A stretch of 64,000 nt of DNA from the NCBI RefSeq assembly GCF_001026905.1, contig NZ_LAQL01000008.1:1-64000 (forward strand). Reading direction: 5' to 3'. Of this stretch, positions 25,708 to 34,537 are shown one piece after another; positions within the stretch are counted from its first letter, which is position 1; every line of letters begins with the position of its first letter. A program made the position numbers and the translations under genes. Source of the DNA: Kiloniella spongiae (GTDB lineage Bacteria > Pseudomonadota > Alphaproteobacteria > Kiloniellales > Kiloniellaceae). Below the pieces are notes generated by a model. The model saw nothing but the letters and a program-made list of their open reading frames with translations. It was not told where the DNA came from and made no database searches.

Positions 25708-28227
25708 ATGAAATCTCACTACAAAGCCGTCGTTATCGGTGGTGGTGCTGTTGGTGTTGGTACACTTTACCACTTGGCAAAAAAAGGTTGGTCAGATGTT
25801 GCGCTGCTAGAGCGCCACGATCTGACATCTGGTTCCACCTGGCACGCTGCCGGTTTGCTGCCTTTGTTCAATATGAGTTACTCTGTTGGTAAAATCCATC
25901 AATACTCTGTCGATCTCTATTCTCGTCTGGAAGAAGAAACCGGCCTGAATTCAGGTCTCAAACAGGTTTCAAACATTCGTCTCGCCCGTACACAAGATCG
26001 TATGGACGAATACAGATACTATGTTGGTGTTGCGAAAACACTTGGTATTGATGTTAAGTGGCTTTCCATTGAAGAGCTCAAGGAAATTTGGCCCCTTTGT
26101 AATACTGACGGTGTTCTCGGTGCTATCCAGCACGTAGAAGACGGCTATGTACAGCCTGCTGAACTAACTCAAGCGCTTGCAAAAGGTGCCCGCAATAACG
26201 GTGCAGAAATTCATCAACATACAACTGTTCTGGGCATGGAACAGCAAGATGATGACAGCTGGATAGTGCAAACTGACAAGGGTGATATCTCTTGTGAGCA
26301 CGTTATTTCCTGTACTGGTAACTTCGCCCGTCAAACCGGTGAAATGGTTGGCCTGGACATTCCTGTTATTCCAGTTGAGCACCAATTTATCGTTACTGAA
26401 CCACATCCAGACATCAAAGCACGTCACGCTGCTGGCCTTCCAGAAATGGGCGTTCTACGCGAATCAGATTCTTCATGGTATATGCGTGAAGAAGCTGGCG
26501 GCCTGTTGCTTGGCCCATACGAAGTCGGTGCACCCTGCTGCTATGTTGACGGTCCAGCACCTGATGCCAAATATGAACTTTTCAACGGTGAGCTAGAGCG
26601 TCTGATGCCATACATCGAGACAGCTTTTGAACGCGTACCTGCCTTTGCTGAAGTTGGCATCAAAGAAGTTTACAACGGTGCGATTGCCTACACACCTGAT
26701 GGATCACCTATCATTGGTCCAGCATGGGGTTTGAAGAATTTTTGGCTGAACGAAGGTCACTCCTTCGGCATAACAGCAACAGGTGGTGCTGGTTGGCAGC
26801 TGGCTGAATGGATTGTTGACGGAGAACCGACAATTGATATGTCTGGTGTTGATCCGCGTCGTTTTGGTCCTTATGCAGGTCGTGGCTTCCTGAAAGAAAA
26901 GAATGAAGAAGCCTATGCAAATGTCTTCACTGTTCACTATCCCGATGAATCCCGTCCCGCAGCTCGTGGTCTAAAGCGCTCTCCTTCTTACGACCGTATG
27001 AAAGAACACGGTGCAGTTATGGGCACAATCTTTGGCTGGGAGCGTCCAAACTGGTTCGCACCAGAAGGTTATGGCCTGACGGAAGAAGATCTAAATCAAG
27101 ACGACACACTCACGCGTGAAAACCATGCTCCTGCTGAAGAAGGTAAGCTTCCAGTCGAAAAATGGTCTTTCCGTCGTTCCAACTATTTCGAACACGTTGG
27201 CAACGAGTGCAAAAACGTCATGGAAAACGTTGGCTTGCTTGACATGTCCGCTTTCTCCAAGTTCATCGTCAAAGGTAGAGGCGCTGAAGCATGGTTGAGC
27301 AGTCTTGTTGCCAACAAAATCCCGAAAAAGATCGGTCGTATGGCGTTGACACACATGTTGACCCTACACGGTGGTGTTCGCGCTGAATTCACCATCCTGA
27401 AAACAGGCAAGCAGAGCTACTATCTTGTATCAGCCGGTGCTCAGGAACGTCATGACTGGGATTACCTGACCAAGCTTAAGCCAACTGATGGTTCAGTTGA
27501 GCTAGAGAAAATCACAACTCAGCAAGGTGTTTTCATTATTGCCGGACCAAAATCCCGCCTATTGATGGAAAAACTGTCTGACGCAGATTTCTCGAACAAA
27601 GCTTTCCCATGGTTGACCGCACAACAGATCTCTGTTGGCATTGCGCCAGTTACTGCGGCACGAGTTAACTTCGTTGGCGAGTACGGTTGGGAGCTTCATC
27701 ACCCAATTGAAATGCAGAACTATCTCTTTGATGTTCTCATGGAAGCTGGCGCTGAATTCGGCCTGAAACCATTTGGTATCCGAGCAATGGATTCCATGCG
27801 CCTGGAAAAATCCTATCGCTTGATCCCGACTGAAATGTCCATCGAGTATTCTGCATTGGAAACTGGTCTTGATCGTTTTGTTCGCCTCGACAAAGAAGAT
27901 GATTTCATCGGTAAACAGGCACTTGCAGACTGGAAAGAACGCGGTTTTGACAATCAGTTTGTTACCCTTGAAGTTCACGGTGTAACAGATTGTGATGCTC
28001 GTGGTTCCGAGCCTATTTATCTTAACGATGAAATGGTTGGTCGTGTAACATCCGGTGGATACGGCTTCCGTACTCAGAAGTCGATTGCACTCGCAATGGT
28101 TCGTCCGGATCTGGCCGAAATTGGCACTGAGCTGAATGTCTATATTCTTGGTAATCTCTTCAAAGCAACTGTTGTTGAAGAATCACCATATGATCCTGAG
28201 AACAAAATCTTGCGTAACGTCGAATAA
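25708..28227 (+). CDS. Dimethylglycine/sarcosine dehydrogenase-like flavoprotein (DAO + GcvT domains)
   Basis: 839 residues from ATG 25708 (TGGAG 8 bases upstream). The FAD Rossmann motif AVVIGGGAVGVGTLYHLAKKG opens the protein (cited in part), and GSTWHAAGL carries His46, the residue that is covalently flavinylated in this family. From about residue 430 a folate-binding GcvT domain follows (NVMENVGLLDMSAFSKF, FGIRAMDSMRLEKSYRLI, GYGFRTQKSIALAMV). The enzyme oxidises an N-methyl group and can pass the carbon to tetrahydrofolate. Dimethylglycine is the favoured substrate because the gene diverges from an MttB-family gene, and sarcosine is the alternative. Confidence 0.9.
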   Translation: MKSHYKAVVIGGGAVGVGTLYHLAKKGWSDVALLERHDLTSGSTWHAAGLLPLFNMSYSVGKIHQYSVDLYSRLEEETGLNSGLKQVSNIRLARTQDRMDEYRYYVGVAKTLGIDVKWLSIEELKEIWPLCNTDGVLGAIQHVEDGYVQPAELTQALAKGARNNGAEIHQHTTVLGMEQQDDDSWIVQTDKGDISCEHVISCTGNFARQTGEMVGLDIPVIPVEHQFIVTEPHPDIKARHAAGLPEMGVLRESDSSWYMREEAGGLLLGPYEVGAPCCYVDGPAPDAKYELFNGELERLMPYIETAFERVPAFAEVGIKEVYNGAIAYTPDGSPIIGPAWGLKNFWLNEGHSFGITATGGAGWQLAEWIVDGEPTIDMSGVDPRRFGPYAGRGFLKEKNEEAYANVFTVHYPDESRPAARGLKRSPSYDRMKEHGAVMGTIFGWERPNWFAPEGYGLTEEDLNQDDTLTRENHAPAEEGKLPVEKWSFRRSNYFEHVGNECKNVMENVGLLDMSAFSKFIVKGRGAEAWLSSLVANKIPKKIGRMALTHMLTLHGGVRAEFTILKTGKQSYYLVSAGAQERHDWDYLTKLKPTDGSVELEKITTQQGVFIIAGPKSRLLMEKLSDADFSNKAFPWLTAQQISVGIAPVTAARVNFVGEYGWELHHPIEMQNYLFDVLMEAGAEFGLKPFGIRAMDSMRLEKSYRLIPTEMSIEYSALETGLDRFVRLDKEDDFIGKQALADWKERGFDNQFVTLEVHGVTDCDARGSEPIYLNDEMVGRVTSGGYGFRTQKSIALAMVRPDLAEIGTELNVYILGNLFKATVVEESPYDPENKILRNVE

Positions 28228-28249
28228 TATCGACTGACGTTAAAGCTCA

Positions 28250-28283
28250 AGAGCCGCAGAGTTCCAAACTCTGCGGCTCTTTC
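28250..28283 (+). terminator. Terminator after the dimethylglycine dehydrogenase-like gene
   Basis: Perfect 14-base stem AGAGCCGCAGAGTT/AACTCTGCGGCTCT with a 3-base loop, followed by TTCTATTT. Confidence 0.88.
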
Positions 28284-28297
28284 TATTTAAAACATAA

Positions 28298-30109
28298 TTA
28301 CCGCCCAGCGGCATAACCTTGCATAAACCGGGGATTAGCCGCAGCCTTTAATAAACCCTTTTCTTTAGATGCCGCAGCCATGCGCCCCAAGGACCAGTCT
28401 GGCTCAATGACAACCTTGTGTCCGCGACTTTTCAACTCTTCGATAGTCTCTGTAGGGAAACGTCCTTCCAGTGAGAGATTTCCCGGGTCACATTCACGCG
28501 GATAAAAAGAGCTTGGAAAATGTGCTGTCTGGAAAGCAGGCGCATCAATGGCTTCTTGAAGGTTCAACCCAAAATGAACATGGCGCAAGAAAAAATGAAG
28601 TGACCATTGATCCTGCTGATCCCCACCCGGTGTCCCAAAGGCCATGTAGGGAACACCATTTTTCAAAGCAAGCGATGGCGTTAACGTCGTTCTTGGCAGC
28701 TTTCCCGGTGCAATACAAGCCGGAGATGTTTCATCCAGCCAAAACATCTGCGCCCGGTTTGTCAGGCAGAACCCCAGTCCCGGAATAATTGGGGAAGATT
28801 GTAGCCATCCGCCGCTTGGTGTCGCTGAAACCATATTCCCCCAACGATCAATAATATCGAGATGACATGTATCTCCCTTGGCTCCACCTTTATCGTCCGG
28901 TGTAGGCTCATCATCAAAACGTGCGACAGTAGGCTCGCCAATATCTTTGTTGTCTTTACCTTCCTCTGTGGTTCCCTTGATCCGAACAACAACATTTCCC
29001 CCCTTACCCGGAACAGATCCTGGCCTGATCTCAAAAGAGGTTGTGTCCGAAATAAGTTTACGGCGTTCATCGTTGTAGGCATCCGAAAGCAGGACATCCA
29101 TAGGGACATCGACAAAATTTGGATCGCCATAAAAAGCTTCCCTGTCCGCAAAAGCCAGCTTTGCACTTTCTGTAACCAGATGCACAAATTCTGGCGACTT
29201 TTCATCCAGAGCATCCAAATCAAAGCCTTTTAGCAATGCCAATTGCTGCAAGAAAACAGGTCCCTGTCCCCACGCCGCAGTCTTACAGACCGTATAACCG
29301 TGATAATCAAACGTGAGCGGTTCTTCATAAGAAGCAGACCAACCCGCCAAATCATCTTTACTCAATAGAGCTTTGTGTCGACGTCCGGTTGTATCCATAA
29401 CCTCTGCAGTTTCACAGAAATCCATAATAGCTTTTGCGACAAAACCCTCTGACCAGATTTTTCGAGCCGTCTCAATTTGTCCTTCACGATTATCCGAAGC
29501 GGCTTCTGCCTCGGAAATAATACGATCATACATATCAGCCATTTCAGGGTTTTTAAAAAGCGCGCCTGCTTCCGGCACTTTTCCGTCTTTGAGATAGATA
29601 TTAGCCGATGATGTCCATTCATCCTCGAAAAGAGTTTTCACCCGATTTATTGTATGGGCAATATTTGGGACGATGGAATAACCATCACGGGCATAGTTAA
29701 TGGCGTAAGACAGGACATCACGCAAAGACATGGTTCCATAATCCAGCAACATTAACATCCATGCATCAAAAGCACCGGGTACAACCGCAGAAAGCATTCC
29801 TGACCCCGGCACAATAGATAAATCCAATGCCTGATAAGCTTCTAATGTCGCCTTTTGAGGAGCAGGTCCCTGCCCGTTTATCACTTTCACAGGTCCTTTT
29901 TCCGGAGCAACAATAATCGGGACTTCACCACCAGGTCCGTTCAAATGTGGTTCAACCACCTGTAAGGCAAAGCCGGTCGCAACGGCAGCATCATAAGCAT
30001 TTCCACCTCGTTCCAGTATGCCCATTCCTGCTGCTGTTGCCAGCCAATGAGTAGATGTAACAACACCAAAGGTTCCCACAATCTCTGGGCGTGTGGTGAA
30101 TTCGCTCAT
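28298..30109 (-). CDS. Gamma-glutamyltransferase-family Ntn hydrolase, cytoplasmic
   Basis: 603 residues. The family self-cleaves before a Thr that becomes the nucleophile; here it is Thr414 in KGDTCHLDIIDRWGN, followed by ATPSGGWLQSSPIIPGLGF and the LTPSLALKNGVPYMAFGTPGGDQQDQW block. The first residues (MSEFTTRPEIVGTFGVVTSTH) carry no signal peptide, unlike periplasmic Ggt, so it is probably cytosolic. It may hydrolyse a gamma-glutamyl or related amide compound. It diverges from the tctCBA transporter with a 220-bp gap, suggesting import and hydrolysis of one substrate; that substrate is unknown. Confidence 0.87.
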   Translation of the reverse strand: MSEFTTRPEIVGTFGVVTSTHWLATAAGMGILERGGNAYDAAVATGFALQVVEPHLNGPGGEVPIIVAPEKGPVKVINGQGPAPQKATLEAYQALDLSIVPGSGMLSAVVPGAFDAWMLMLLDYGTMSLRDVLSYAINYARDGYSIVPNIAHTINRVKTLFEDEWTSSANIYLKDGKVPEAGALFKNPEMADMYDRIISEAEAASDNREGQIETARKIWSEGFVAKAIMDFCETAEVMDTTGRRHKALLSKDDLAGWSASYEEPLTFDYHGYTVCKTAAWGQGPVFLQQLALLKGFDLDALDEKSPEFVHLVTESAKLAFADREAFYGDPNFVDVPMDVLLSDAYNDERRKLISDTTSFEIRPGSVPGKGGNVVVRIKGTTEEGKDNKDIGEPTVARFDDEPTPDDKGGAKGDTCHLDIIDRWGNMVSATPSGGWLQSSPIIPGLGFCLTNRAQMFWLDETSPACIAPGKLPRTTLTPSLALKNGVPYMAFGTPGGDQQDQWSLHFFLRHVHFGLNLQEAIDAPAFQTAHFPSSFYPRECDPGNLSLEGRFPTETIEELKSRGHKVVIEPDWSLGRMAAASKEKGLLKAAANPRFMQGYAAGR

Positions 30110-30204
30110 AACCTAATCTCCTAAATCAAATAGATTCCTCTAGATCAGATATCTAGCAAAAACAAATAACTAGATCCCGAATCAAGGCATCAGAACAACA
30201 TAAC

Positions 30205-30234
30205 TTGACAGTGAACATAGATCATGCAGATAAT
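30205..30234 (+). promoter_or_regulatory. Sigma70-type promoter of tctC
   Basis: TTGACA (30205-30210), 18-base spacer, GATAAT (30229-30234). This is a near-consensus promoter about 100 bases before the tctC start. The -10 box touches the first TGGTNNNACCA operator, so binding there would block initiation. Confidence 0.7.
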
Positions 30235-30264
30235 TGGTACAACCAATATAATTTGGTTAAACCA
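30233..30264. promoter_or_regulatory. Two FadR/PdhR-type operator boxes TGGTNNNACCA
   Basis: ATTGGTACAACCAAT (30233-30247) contains TGGT-ACA-ACCA? read as TTGGT-ACA-ACCAA, and TGGTTAAACCA (30254-30264) reads TGGT-TAA-ACCA. Their centres are 19 bp apart and both lie at or just after the predicted transcription start. The motif is that of the FadR subfamily of GntR regulators, and a FadR-family gene closes the same cluster at 34.5 kb. Binding by that protein is inferred. Confidence 0.65.
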
Positions 30265-30329
30265 GTTAACTTTACTCGGGCATCTAAAAATCTTTCGTAA
30301 CTAAAATCTTTCTCTGGGGAGGGAATTTC

Positions 30330-31316
30330 ATGTTCAAGGTCTCACTAAAATCCGGGGCGGCCGCTTTGTTGGCAACCGCAACAATAGGATTGGCATCACA
30401 AGCTCTAACGACACCAGTACACTCAGCTGAAATTTCCTGCGATACAGCAAAGCTTATCGTGCCGTGGAAAGCGGGTGGCGGAACAGATGTTGTATTTCGC
30501 AAGTTTGCCGAAGCCGCAAATAAAACCGGAGCCAAACCACAGTTGCAAGTGATCAACATTCCGGGCCAAGGCGGTAACAAGGGTACTAAAGAAGCCCACC
30601 GTGCCAAGGCAGACGGCTGTACCTTGATCGCAATCCATCAATCCGCAATTACAAGCTACTTCACAGGACGTATTGATTTCACATGGGATGCTTTTGAGCC
30701 CGTAAGTTTGTTGACTAGAACGGCTTCCTTCGTTGGTGCTGCTTCAAACACATCCTATAACAGTTTGGAAGAACTGATTGCCGATGCAAAAAAACGACCA
30801 GAAGAAATCACCGCAGGCGGCACCTTTGGGTCTGTCAGCCAGTTTCTATTCCTCCTGATTGAAGATGCAGCAGGCGTCAAATTTAGACACGTTTCCTATG
30901 ACGGTACAAAAGAACGTATCACAGCCCTTTTGGCCAAGAGCATTGAAATTGGCGAAATCAATCTGACAGCCGCAACCAAATATTTAGAAGCAGGTGATAT
31001 GAAAGCTCTGGCTGTTATGGGTGATAAAGAAATGTCAGAAACACCCGGTGTAAAAACGGCCAGGGATCAAGGTATTGATGTCGTCTTTGGTGTCGAACGT
31101 GGTGTCATGCTGCCAAAAGGAACACCAGCAAATATCGTTGCTCATTATGAAGCAATCTTCGAGAAAGCTGCACAGGATGTTTCCTTGAATGAGTCTTTGA
31201 ACAAAACTGGCACTGATATCGTGTACAAAAATGCAACCGATTACACCAACCATATGCAAACGACATATGACAAGTGGCTCGGTATTGCGAAAAAAATCGG
31301 CGCATACAAACGTTAA
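30330..31316 (+). CDS. Tripartite tricarboxylate transporter solute-binding protein (TctC/Bug family)
   Basis: 328 residues with a cleavable signal peptide (positively charged start, hydrophobic 10-25, likely cleavage near SAEIS). The mature protein has the Bug motifs KLIVPWKAGGGTDVVFRKFAE, INIPGQGGNKGTKEAHRAKADGCTL and AGGTFGSVSQFLFLLIEDAAGVKFRHVSYDG. It captures a carboxylate or similar solute in the periplasm for TctBA. The ligand is not deducible. First gene of the tctCBA set, with a clear promoter and two operator boxes upstream. Confidence 0.92.
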   Translation: MFKVSLKSGAAALLATATIGLASQALTTPVHSAEISCDTAKLIVPWKAGGGTDVVFRKFAEAANKTGAKPQLQVINIPGQGGNKGTKEAHRAKADGCTLIAIHQSAITSYFTGRIDFTWDAFEPVSLLTRTASFVGAASNTSYNSLEELIADAKKRPEEITAGGTFGSVSQFLFLLIEDAAGVKFRHVSYDGTKERITALLAKSIEIGEINLTAATKYLEAGDMKALAVMGDKEMSETPGVKTARDQGIDVVFGVERGVMLPKGTPANIVAHYEAIFEKAAQDVSLNESLNKTGTDIVYKNATDYTNHMQTTYDKWLGIAKKIGAYKR

Positions 31317-31428
31317 GTTTTGTTGTTTTAAGACCTTTGAGCTTCCGGTCTTAATCAACTCACTCGCGCTGACCTTCTCCCGTTTCTTTAAATGTTAGAG
31401 GTCAGCGCGCTTTTTTCTGGAGTTTCCA

Positions 31429-31929
31429 ATGATCAGAGCCAGACAAGATCTCTATGTCGCGATATTTTTGTTAATGTTCTGCAGTATCATGATATGGGCA
31501 AGCTATGATATTCGTGACCTAGGTTATCCGGGCTTGAAACCAGAAACCTGGCCCCGATTTCTGCTTATTCTTCTAAGCGGCCTCAGTGCTCTGTATTTGA
31601 TAAAATCTGTAAAAGCTTTAAAGATCGAAAAAGTGTCTTCTGAAGGTGCGGTTAGTCATATAGGTTTCTGGTCAAAGTATCAAAATGCTGTTTGGTGTTT
31701 TGCACTCTTTTTCCTGTTTCTCTTGAGCCTTGATTACATCGGAATGCTGTTGGGTGGCATGCTCTTTGTGTTTGCTCTTTTGACAGTTCTAGGTGAGTTC
31801 ACCAAAAAAAATATTATCCTGCACCTAATCGTATCTGTTATCTCGGTTGGTATCATGTGGTTGATTTTTACGTACAGTCTTCGGGTTCATCTTCCCGCGG
31901 GTGAAATTTTTGCGGTATGGCAGGTGTAA
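31429..31929 (+). CDS. Tripartite tricarboxylate transporter small membrane subunit (TctB)
   Basis: 166 residues with four predicted membrane segments (about 8-26, 40-58, 85-103, 110-150 split in two) and the TctB-typical middle DLGYPGLKPETWPRFLLILLSGLSALYL. It ends 3 bases before tctA. In the gap before it a C-rich stretch (31317-31428) shows GCGCGCTGACC-like inverted elements that could be an attenuating hairpin between tctC and tctB. Confidence 0.88.
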   Translation: MIRARQDLYVAIFLLMFCSIMIWASYDIRDLGYPGLKPETWPRFLLILLSGLSALYLIKSVKALKIEKVSSEGAVSHIGFWSKYQNAVWCFALFFLFLLSLDYIGMLLGGMLFVFALLTVLGEFTKKNIILHLIVSVISVGIMWLIFTYSLRVHLPAGEIFAVWQV

Positions 31930-31932
31930 ATT

Positions 31933-33588
31933 ATGTGGGACATTATTCTTCAAGCCAGTAACGATATCCTGTTGGATCCCAGTACTCTTTTACTCATGGG
32001 TATCGGTGTTATTGCAGGCCTGTTAACTGGCGCAATACCGGGCTTCACTATTGCAATGGGCGTTGTTCTTACCCTGCCCTTTACCTTTGGAATGTCTGCT
32101 ACTCAGGGCGTCGCGACAATGATCGGTGTTTTTGTCGGTGGGCTTTCTGGCGGTTTGATGTCTGGTATGTTAACTGGTATTCCCGGAACGCCATCATCTG
32201 TTGCCACGACCTTTGACGGCTTCCCCATGGCACGCAACGGCAAACCTGGCCTCGCCCTCGGCCTTGGTGTCTGGTCTTCTTTTTTTGGAGGCATTATCAG
32301 TGCCATTTTACTCGTTGCTCTTGCCCCACAGCTTGCGGTTCTTGGTCTGGAGTTTGGCCCCTGGGATTATTTCTCTCTCATTCTCTTTTCATTGACAATT
32401 ACTGCCAGTCTTTCGGGGAAAGCCCTTTTAAAAGGTATGATTGCAGGTGTTCTCGGCCTGTTTTTTGCCACAGCCGGCGAAGACCCGATAAATGGTATGG
32501 CGCGATTTGATTTCGGATGGGATCCCCTGTTACAAGGCTTTGCTTTTCTTCCTGTTCTCATAGGCCTCTTTGCCTTTAGCCAACTGCTCAGTGATATCGA
32601 GGATAGTGATCAAGCTCGACGTCCCCTTCTGGAAAAAGCCATGTCTGCGGCCAGAATAGAACATCGACAAGCCATAAAAATGATCTTTTCCCGTTGGGGA
32701 AACCTTATTAGATCCAGCTTAATCGGTGTTTTTACCGGGGTGTTACCCGCAGCCGGCAGTTCAATTTCCAACATTCTAGCCTATGATCAGGCCAAGAAAG
32801 CCGCCCCGGATGACAAAACATTTGGCAGTGGTGATCCCGACGGCATTATTGCCCCCGAAGCTGCCAACAATGCAACCGCTGGCGGGTCTCTTATTACTAT
32901 GATGGCACTTGGAATACCCGGTGATGTCGTGACTGCTGTCATGATTGGGGCCTTGATGATTCATGATATTGTCCCCGGGCCTTCTTTTATCTCAGACCAA
33001 CCGGTACTCGCCTATTCAGTTTTCATCGCCTTTTTCCTTGCCCATTTCATGATGGTTGGCACTCAGGCCCTGACCTTGCGACTATTTTTATTCGCGACAA
33101 GATCACCCATGTACATTCTGGCTGCGGTCATTTTGGCCTATTGCTCTATCGGTGTTTTCTCTCTTCATAACGTACAGTTTGATATGTGGGTTATGCTTGG
33201 CTTTGGTGTTGTCGGATATACGCTTCGCAAACTCGGATTTCCGCTTGCCCCAATGATCCTTGGCGTTGTTCTTGGGCAAATTGCCGAGCTCAACCTGTCC
33301 AGAGCTCTTTCCATCAGCGATGACATGACGTTGTTCCTCAGCAGACCGTGGTCCCTGTTCTTTTTAATTCTGGCGATTTTTTCCTTCAGCTTTCCCTGGT
33401 ACCAAACGGCAATCAAACTAAAGCGACAATGGGCATCCTATTTCATTCCTGTTGCCATGACAGGCTTGGCTTTTCCATTATTTCTAATGCAAGGCTCTGT
33501 TCGTCCCATCCTTGCCCTGGGGTTGATCTTGGGAGCATTATTCATCTTTTGGAAAATCGGGATAACAAATAAGGGCGAAAAAAGATAA
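31933..33588 (+). CDS. Tripartite tricarboxylate transporter large membrane subunit (TctA)
   Basis: 551 residues with about 12 membrane segments. The conserved TctA motifs are visible: GLLTGAIPGFTIAMGVVLTLPFTFGM (first half), GMLTGIPGTPSSVATTFDGFPMARNGKPGLALG, and the second-half repeat GVFTGVLPAAGSSISNILAYDQAKKA and PEAANNATAGGSLITMMALGIPGD. It drives secondary, ion-coupled uptake of the solute bound by TctC. Tightly coupled to tctB. Confidence 0.93.
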   Translation: MWDIILQASNDILLDPSTLLLMGIGVIAGLLTGAIPGFTIAMGVVLTLPFTFGMSATQGVATMIGVFVGGLSGGLMSGMLTGIPGTPSSVATTFDGFPMARNGKPGLALGLGVWSSFFGGIISAILLVALAPQLAVLGLEFGPWDYFSLILFSLTITASLSGKALLKGMIAGVLGLFFATAGEDPINGMARFDFGWDPLLQGFAFLPVLIGLFAFSQLLSDIEDSDQARRPLLEKAMSAARIEHRQAIKMIFSRWGNLIRSSLIGVFTGVLPAAGSSISNILAYDQAKKAAPDDKTFGSGDPDGIIAPEAANNATAGGSLITMMALGIPGDVVTAVMIGALMIHDIVPGPSFISDQPVLAYSVFIAFFLAHFMMVGTQALTLRLFLFATRSPMYILAAVILAYCSIGVFSLHNVQFDMWVMLGFGVVGYTLRKLGFPLAPMILGVVLGQIAELNLSRALSISDDMTLFLSRPWSLFFLILAIFSFSFPWYQTAIKLKRQWASYFIPVAMTGLAFPLFLMQGSVRPILALGLILGALFIFWKIGITNKGEKR

Positions 33589-33672
33589 AAACCTTAATGA
33601 AAATAAAATCTAAGCTGAGATAACACTCATTCACTAACGTTTATCAAATTTATGTAGTCAGGCTTTATATAG

Positions 33673-34500
33673 ATGGATGCACTCTTATCAACAGATCTGC
33701 TTATACTCGCAGCTGTCTTATTGGCAACAGGTGTCGTTGCCGGGTTAATTGCCGGCCTGTTAGGCGTTGGCGGCGGGATTGTTATTGTCCCGGTCCTATA
33801 TCATCTTTTCAGCCTTATTGGCGTTGATGAGTCTGTCCGGATGCACACCGCTGTCGGAACATCTTTAGCGACTATTCTTATCACTGGCTTTGCCTCTGCC
33901 CGATCTCACTACAACAAAGGTGCTGTTGACACAGACCTGCTTAAAAGCTGGGGTCCTGCCATTGCAATTGGTGTTTTGATTGGCGTTGTCGTTGGTGGAA
34001 ATATCGGGTCCGAAGCTTTGATCGCCATCTTTGCGGTCATTGCCTTAATCGTTGCAGTAAATATGGCTTTCCGTCCTGATGGCGCACATATCTCCGATCA
34101 ACTGCCCGGCTCTCCCTTTAAACAGCTTATCGGGGTTTTCATCGGTGGAATTTCCGTCCTGATGGGCATTGGTGGCGGAACCTTGTCAGTGCCTATTCTC
34201 ACCCTTTTCAATTACCCCATTCGCAAAGCTGTCGCGACGGCATCTGCGATCGGACTTATCATCGCAGTTCCAGGGTTTCTTGGCTATATCTACTATGGTT
34301 TGGGACTGCCCGGCAGACCAGATTTTTCCCTTGGTTATGTCAACCTGATTGGCTTCGCCCTAATCATTCCAACATCCGGGTTCTTTGCCCCTATCGGCGC
34401 AAAAATTGCCCATGCAATTCCGCCAAAATTACTTCGCCTGTCCTTTGCCTTTTTCCTCTTCATCACAAGCTTGCGCATGATACACGACTTGCTAACATAA
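33673..34500 (+). CDS. TauE/SafE-family membrane transporter
   Basis: 275 residues with eight predicted membrane segments and the two family repeats GLIAGLLGVGGGIVIVPVLYHLF and GGISVLMGIGGGTLSVPILTLF. The family exports sulfite, sulfoacetate or other organosulfur/organic anions, or imports carboxylates. It lies between tctA and the FadR-family regulator on the same strand, so it probably belongs to the same regulon. The substrate is unknown; desulfonation of the imported compound is one possibility but no sulfonate enzyme is nearby. Confidence 0.88.
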   Translation: MDALLSTDLLILAAVLLATGVVAGLIAGLLGVGGGIVIVPVLYHLFSLIGVDESVRMHTAVGTSLATILITGFASARSHYNKGAVDTDLLKSWGPAIAIGVLIGVVVGGNIGSEALIAIFAVIALIVAVNMAFRPDGAHISDQLPGSPFKQLIGVFIGGISVLMGIGGGTLSVPILTLFNYPIRKAVATASAIGLIIAVPGFLGYIYYGLGLPGRPDFSLGYVNLIGFALIIPTSGFFAPIGAKIAHAIPPKLLRLSFAFFLFITSLRMIHDLLT

Positions 34501-34537
34501 GAAGGCTGCCTTAGAAGGCAGTGATGGGAGAGCAAGT

